The notes below the pieces were generated by a model. The model ran no database searches and was not told where the DNA came from. It saw nothing but the letters and a program-made list of their open reading frames with translations. 17,855 nucleotides of DNA from Pseudomonadota bacterium. GTDB lineage: Bacteria; Pseudomonadota; Alphaproteobacteria; Rhizobiales; Devosiaceae. Positions 14,567 to 17,855 of this stretch are shown here, in pieces. The DNA lies in contig JAEYZJ010000187.1 in assembly GCA_023430705.1 (NCBI GenBank), forward strand, positions 1 through 17,855, given 5' to 3'. A program made the translations under genes and the position numbers. Numbering within the stretch: position 1 is the first letter of the stretch; the number at the start of each line of letters is the position of its first letter.

Positions 14567-15448
14567 ATGTTGCGAGGCTCGATCACCGCGCTCATCACCC
14601 CGTTCGCGAACGGGGCGCTGGACGAGAAAGCCTTCAGCCGCTTCGTGGACTGGCAGATCGACGAAGGCACCCATGGTCTGGTCCCCGTCGGCACCACCGG
14701 TGAAAGCCCGACCGTAACGCATGAGGAGCACCGCCGCCTCATCGAGATCTGCGTCGACGTCACGGCCCGGCGCGTGCCCGTAGTGGCGGGCGCTGGCTCC
14801 AACTCCACTGACGAGGCGGTGTCGCTCACCCGCTTTGCCGAGGAGGTGGGCGCCGACGCAATCCTGTCCGTGGTTCCCTACTACAACAAGCCAACCCAGG
14901 AGGGGATGTTCCAGCACTTCTCCGCCGTGGCGGCGGCGACGGCGCTACCGATCATCCTCTATTCGGTGCCCGGTCGCACAGTGGTCGATCTTACCGTCGA
15001 CACCATTGCCCGGCTGCGAGACGCGCATTCGAACATCATCGGCATCAAGGATGCCACCGCCAGCATGGAGAAGGCGAGCCTCGAGCGCGCCAAGCTCGGC
15101 GCCGACTTTATCCTGCTATCGGGCGAAGACATGACTGCGCTGGGCTTCAACGCCCACGGCGGCCACGGCTGTATCTCGGTGACATCCAACGTGGCCCCAC
15201 GGCTGTGCGCGCTGTTCCAGAACGCCTGCCAGCAGGGCAACTTCGCCGAGGCGCTCACCCTGCAGGACAAGCTTGTGCCACTGCACAAGGCTTTGTTCCT
15301 CGAAAACAATCCGGGTGGCGTGAAGTACGCCGCCGCCCGCCTCGGCCTTTGCGCCAACGAGTTCCGCCTGCCCGTCGTGCCGGTCAGCAAGGCCAACGAG
15401 CAGGCCATTGACGCCGCCTTGCAACACGCGGGCCTGTTGCCCAACTAA
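14567..15448 (+). CDS. dapA: 4-hydroxy-tetrahydrodipicolinate synthase
   Basis: It condenses pyruvate with aspartate-semialdehyde, the first committed step to diaminopimelate and lysine, in the cytoplasm. The start is ATG 14567: it gives the canonical MLRGSITALITPF N-terminus and 293 residues, the normal family length, with GAGGA eleven bases upstream; the frame stays open further 5' without family character. Visible motifs are VGTTGESPT (41-49, T43/T44 of the proton relay), YYNKPTQEG (105-113), LYSVPGRT (131-138, Tyr132 and the substrate-binding Arg137) and IIGIKDAT with the Schiff-base Lys161, exactly where E. coli DapA has it. The enzyme appears complete. smpB follows 71 bases downstream in the same direction, an order common in Hyphomicrobiales. 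Confidence 0.97.
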   Translation: MLRGSITALITPFANGALDEKAFSRFVDWQIDEGTHGLVPVGTTGESPTVTHEEHRRLIEICVDVTARRVPVVAGAGSNSTDEAVSLTRFAEEVGADAILSVVPYYNKPTQEGMFQHFSAVAAATALPIILYSVPGRTVVDLTVDTIARLRDAHSNIIGIKDATASMEKASLERAKLGADFILLSGEDMTALGFNAHGGHGCISVTSNVAPRLCALFQNACQQGNFAEALTLQDKLVPLHKALFLENNPGGVKYAAARLGLCANEFRLPVVPVSKANEQAIDAALQHAGLLPN

Positions 15449-15519
15449 CCGGGACGCGCCCCACAAGGTCGCAAGGCAGCCCGCTTTTTCGCGGTTCGGG
15501 CGCAACACTAGATAGAGCA

Positions 15520-16011
15520 ATGGCAAAGACACCTGGCAAGCCCGCGACCATCTCGACGGGGCCCGTCGCGGAAAACCGCCGGGCCCGGTTCGACTATGAG
15601 ATTCTCGACACGATGGAGGCCGGCATTGTGCTGACCGGCACCGAGGTCAAATCGCTGCGTCAGGGCAAGGCCCAGATAACCGAGAGTTACGCCTCCCCCG
15701 AGCGCGGGGAACTCTGGCTCATCAACGCCCATATCCCCGAGTATCTGCAGGCCAATCGCTTCAACCACGAGGAAAAGCGACCGCGTAAGCTGCTCGTCAA
15801 CAAGAAGCAGCTGGCCCGCCTCAGCCAGGACGTCGAGCGTGCCGGCAACACCATCGTGCCGCTGAAGCTTTACTTCAACGAGCAGGGCCGTGCGAAGCTG
15901 CTGATCGGTGTCGGCAAGGGCAAGAAGAGCTTCGACAAGCGCGAGACCGAGCGAAACCGCGACTGGAACCGCGACAAGTCCCGCATCATGAAGGAAGGCG
16001 GGCGCGGCTGA
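15520..16011 (+). CDS. smpB: SsrA (tmRNA)-binding protein SmpB
   Basis: SmpB carries tmRNA into stalled ribosomes for trans-translation. The 163-residue product has all family landmarks: VAENRRARFDYEI (15-27), the IVLTGTEVKSLRQGKAQITESYA core (35-57), LWLINAHIPEY (67-77), NHEEKRPRKLL (82-92), and the basic C-terminal tail that inserts in the mRNA channel (GKGKKSFDKRE..., then DWNRDKSRIMKEG). The start ATG 15520 gives the usual short variable N-terminus; the ribosome site is poor (TAGATAGAGCA). It is probably read with dapA or from its own weak promoter in the 71-base gap. It converges with the UDG gene, 25 bases between stops. Confidence 0.97.
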   Translation: MAKTPGKPATISTGPVAENRRARFDYEILDTMEAGIVLTGTEVKSLRQGKAQITESYASPERGELWLINAHIPEYLQANRFNHEEKRPRKLLVNKKQLARLSQDVERAGNTIVPLKLYFNEQGRAKLLIGVGKGKKSFDKRETERNRDWNRDKSRIMKEGGRG

Positions 16012-16036
16012 TCGACTGTCGCCCCTGATCCCGCGC

Positions 16037-16672
16037 TCAGGTGGTCACCATGCGCGCCGCCCGTCCCACGACATCCTCGAACATTGCCGTGGTCAGTACG
16101 CCAGTGTTCGTGTTGTAGCGCGAGCAGTGGTAGCTGTCGAAGAGCGTAGCGCCGCCCGACAGCAGGTGCTCTGCCCCATGTGAAAAGGGAAATGCGCTCC
16201 GCTTTTCGCCAAGCGTTGTGAGGAGCGAGTCGTGTGCGATGCGGCCCAGCGCCAGATAGGCCCGCGGCCGGTGAGCCTCGATGCTGGCGTCAAGGAAGAC
16301 CCGGCAGGTCTTGATCTCCTCCGGCGTCGGCTTGTTCTGCGGCGGCACGCAGCGCACCGCGTTGACGATCAGCGCACCTTTGAGCGTCAGCCCGTCGTCC
16401 GGCCGCTGCTGGTAGTGTCCCGTGGCAAGGCCGAACTTCCCCAGCGTCGCGTAGAGCAGGTCGCCAGCGTAGTCTCCGGTGAACGGACGGCCGGTCCGGT
16501 TTGCGCCCTTGAGGCCGGGTGCCAAGCCGACGATCATCAGTCCGGGCCGCTCGTCGCCCCAGTTCGGCACTGGCCCGTTGAAGAACTCGGGATAACTGCG
16601 CTGATTGTCGTGGCGGAAAGCTACGAGGCGCGGGCAGCGCGGACAGTCGTGCGGGGGATTTGCTGGATACAC
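16037..16672 (-). CDS. Uracil-DNA glycosylase, family 5 (UDGb-like, Fe-S)
   Basis: It removes uracil and other deaminated bases from DNA in base-excision repair. The 211-residue product has motif A as GLAPGLKGANRTGRPFTGD (49-67), typical of UDGb, and motif B as YHCSRYNTNTG (181-191) where HPSxxNT is more usual. Four cysteines (C10, C13, C108, C123) have the spacing for a 4Fe-4S cluster. The start is GTG 16672; the same frame meets a stop, which is the TGA of the NYN gene upstream at 16694-16696, and there is no other start codon between. With only 21 bases separating them, it is probably co-transcribed with that gene. No good ribosome site is seen, so coupling to the upstream gene is likely. 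Confidence 0.92.
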   Translation of the reverse strand: MYPANPPHDCPRCPRLVAFRHDNQRSYPEFFNGPVPNWGDERPGLMIVGLAPGLKGANRTGRPFTGDYAGDLLYATLGKFGLATGHYQQRPDDGLTLKGALIVNAVRCVPPQNKPTPEEIKTCRVFLDASIEAHRPRAYLALGRIAHDSLLTTLGEKRSAFPFSHGAEHLLSGGATLFDSYHCSRYNTNTGVLTTAMFEDVVGRAARMVTT

Positions 16673-16693
16673 GGAAGACCGGAGGGCAGGGAC

Positions 16694-17302
16694 TCAACTG
16701 CCCTTAGGGTCCACGGTTGCCATCTGCCGGTCAATGTTGCGTTCGCCGCCATGCGATGCGGTGCGGTCCACAGGCGGCACTCGTCCCACGACCTTGGCCA
16801 GCTCGGCGATGTCGATGAAGAAGTCCGCTTGTCGCCGGAGTTCGTCCGAGATCATCGGGGTAGGCGTTGTCAGCGTCGAGACCACTGTCACCCGCTTGCC
16901 CCTGCGCTGCAATGCGCCCACCAGCGCGGTGAAGTCACCGTCGCCTGAGAAGAGCACCAGGTGATCGTAATACTGGCTCATCTCCAGGGCATCGACGCAA
17001 AGCTCGATGTCCATGTTGCCCTTGATCTTCCGGCGCCCAGCGGCGTCGGTGAACTCTTTGGCCAGCTTGGTCACGACGGTGAAGCCGTTGTAGTCAAGCC
17101 AGTCGATAAGCGGTCGGATCGAGGAGTACTCCTGATCCTCGACCAGGGCCGTGTAGTAATAGGCCCGCAACAGATAGGATTTGGACTGGAACTCGGCCAG
17201 CAGGCGCCGATAGTCGATGTCTATGCCTATGGCCTTGCTTGTGGCGTATAGATTCGCGCCGTCGATGAACAATACGACTTTCTCGCGCGGATCGATGGAC
17301 AT
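16694..17302 (-). CDS. NYN-domain protein (LabA/DUF88 family, PIN-like)
   Basis: A 202-residue protein. The start taken is ATG 17302, with GGAG nine bases upstream and the family-typical MSIDPREKVVLFIDGANLY following; an extension to 17380 lacks both. The PIN-like acidic residues are present: D14 in FIDGANL, D98 and D104 in KGNMDIELCVDA, and D121/D123 in FSGDGDF. Beta-strand VLFSGDGDF and RRGKRVTVVST complete the NYN core, and the SDELRRQADFFIDI ending is typical of LabA-like members. Relatives are proposed metal-dependent RNases, but the target here is unknown. The last 25 residues are polar and unstructured. It heads a two-gene unit with the UDG and is divergent from rpoZ, an arrangement I recall from other Hyphomicrobiales. 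Confidence 0.9.
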   Translation of the reverse strand: MSIDPREKVVLFIDGANLYATSKAIGIDIDYRRLLAEFQSKSYLLRAYYYTALVEDQEYSSIRPLIDWLDYNGFTVVTKLAKEFTDAAGRRKIKGNMDIELCVDALEMSQYYDHLVLFSGDGDFTALVGALQRRGKRVTVVSTLTTPTPMISDELRRQADFFIDIAELAKVVGRVPPVDRTASHGGERNIDRQMATVDPKGS

Positions 17303-17636
17303 GCCCGTTCTCCTGACCGGGGCGGCCGGCCTCCCAGGCTGCCCGGCATAAAAAGCGTTGTGCTCCGCTGGGTTGGGCACCGCCCAATCCCGGCTCTTCC
17401 CCCTAAGTTCGGAATACGCGCTTAATCCCGAAAATATGCAACAAAATTAACCTAAGAGGTTACTGCCGACGTCCACGGGCTACATCCAAGCTCTTGCCGC
17501 ACCATGAGAAACGGTCGCGAAGAAAGTCGTGGATTTGTGGCGAACACGGACGCGTGTGACGCTGCTGAAGAACTTGTGCGGGCCGACTCCCTCGTGTGTG
17601 AGGGCCCCTTGATCCCACAACTATCTGGAGACGTAC
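17303..17636. promoter_or_regulatory. Divergent intergenic region NYN / rpoZ (334 bases, no gene seen)
   Basis: It must contain promoters for both neighbours, but I could not identify convincing boxes. Going rightwards there is a hairpin TTGGGC-ACC-GCCCAA extended by GGG/CCC (17370-17391). On the minus strand this is followed by AGCG-loop-CGCT and a TTTTT run in the NYN leader. Next come an AT-rich stretch (about 17420-17462) with TAACC-TAAGA-GGTTA (17448-17462), and a small hairpin CCCTC-GTGTGT-GAGGG (17589-17604) in the rpoZ leader. No small open frame is persuasive. Confidence 0.5.
17627..17630 (+). promoter_or_regulatory. Ribosome binding site that decides the rpoZ GTG start
   Basis: GGAG lies six bases before GTG 17637. 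An ATG-only gene search would miss this start and place the gene at an internal Met. Confidence 0.8.
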
Positions 17637-17855
17637 GTGGCCCGCGTCACAGTCGAAGACTGCATTGAGAAGGTGAACAACCGGTTCGACCTGATCCTGA
17701 TGGCTGCCCACCGTGCGCGCATGATCGCAGCGGGCTCGTCGATCACGGTCAGCCGCGACAACGACAAGAATCCCGTCGTTGCGCTGCGCGAAATCGGCGA
17801 TGGCGCCATCTCCCCGGAAGACCTGCACGAGGACCTGATCCACTCGATGCAGAAG
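17637..17855 (+). CDS. rpoZ: RNA polymerase omega subunit, 3' end cut by window
   Basis: Omega helps assemble beta-prime into core RNA polymerase and, in many proteobacteria, forms part of a ppGpp site. The first 73 codons are present. Read from GTG 17637 they give MARVTVEDCIEKVNNRFDLI, then AAHRARMIAAGSS, VSRDNDKNPVVALREI and the start of the less conserved tail (EDLHEDLIHSMQK), matching alphaproteobacterial RpoZ throughout. The gene runs off the right edge. In Hyphomicrobiales the next gene is usually relA/spoT (rsh), which cannot be checked here. It has its own ribosome site and a 334-base upstream region shared with the NYN gene. Confidence 0.96.
   Translation, partial: MARVTVEDCIEKVNNRFDLILMAAHRARMIAAGSSITVSRDNDKNPVVALREIGDGAISPEDLHEDLIHSMQK

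Noticed and set aside
15477..15504. GCCCG...CGGGC inverted repeat with an internal T-run between dapA and smpB, considered as a terminator
   Set aside because: Only 5 bp with a loop of about 13 bases, and the T-run lies in the loop instead of after the stem.

Overview
The window is GC-rich bacterial chromosome, very probably from an alphaproteobacterium of the order Hyphomicrobiales (Rhizobiales). A Devosiaceae-like organism is my best guess, and the genus is inference. The clues are a two-cysteine alphaproteobacterial porin (Porin_2 type), an Omp25-like beta-barrel, a family 5 uracil-DNA glycosylase with a rhizobial-style HCSRYNT motif, and a core block of dapA, smpB, UDG, NYN and rpoZ. I see no insertion sequence, phage gene, CRISPR array, tRNA or rRNA.

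Region 1 (1-3016) holds the 3' part of nagA (GlcNAc-6-P deacetylase, cut by the window edge). It converges through a strong bidirectional hairpin on a small outer-membrane beta-barrel gene, which lies downstream of a classical SDR oxidoreductase on the same minus strand. Region 2 (3017-6474) has a TPR-sulfotransferase fusion protein. It is followed by a highly expressed-looking major porin with a structured leader, an excellent Shine-Dalgarno and a textbook terminator.

Region 3 (6685-11080) is the most unusual part. It is a compact plus-strand cluster encoding a 1069-residue envelope protein with about seven BON-like repeats and a C-terminal OmpA peptidoglycan-binding domain. After it come a 36-residue membrane miniprotein, a one-TM Ala/Pro-rich protein, and an HhH-like domain protein overlapping it by TGATG. 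Reading-frame analysis suggests the last two were one gene of about 350 codons, now split by a frameshift.

Region 4 (11083-14278, minus strand) encodes an alpha/beta-hydrolase-fold protein that seems to have lost its catalytic residues, and a periplasmic soluble lytic transglycosylase. Region 5 (14567-17855) is housekeeping: dapA (lysine/DAP synthesis) and smpB (trans-translation) on plus, UDG and a NYN/LabA-type protein on minus, and the start of rpoZ (RNA polymerase omega) on plus.

Much of the window concerns the cell envelope. NagA acts on amino sugars, DapA supplies diaminopimelate, the SLT enzyme cuts murein, the OmpA domain should bind murein, and two beta-barrels sit in the outer membrane. 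The points most worth checking are the Lys at a conserved metal-ligand Glu of NagA, the hydrolase pseudoenzyme, the frameshifted gene pair, the repeat-rich OmpA cluster, the Walker-A-like PSB loop of the sulfotransferase, and the nested inverted repeats before the porin. All family assignments come from reading motifs; no database search was possible.
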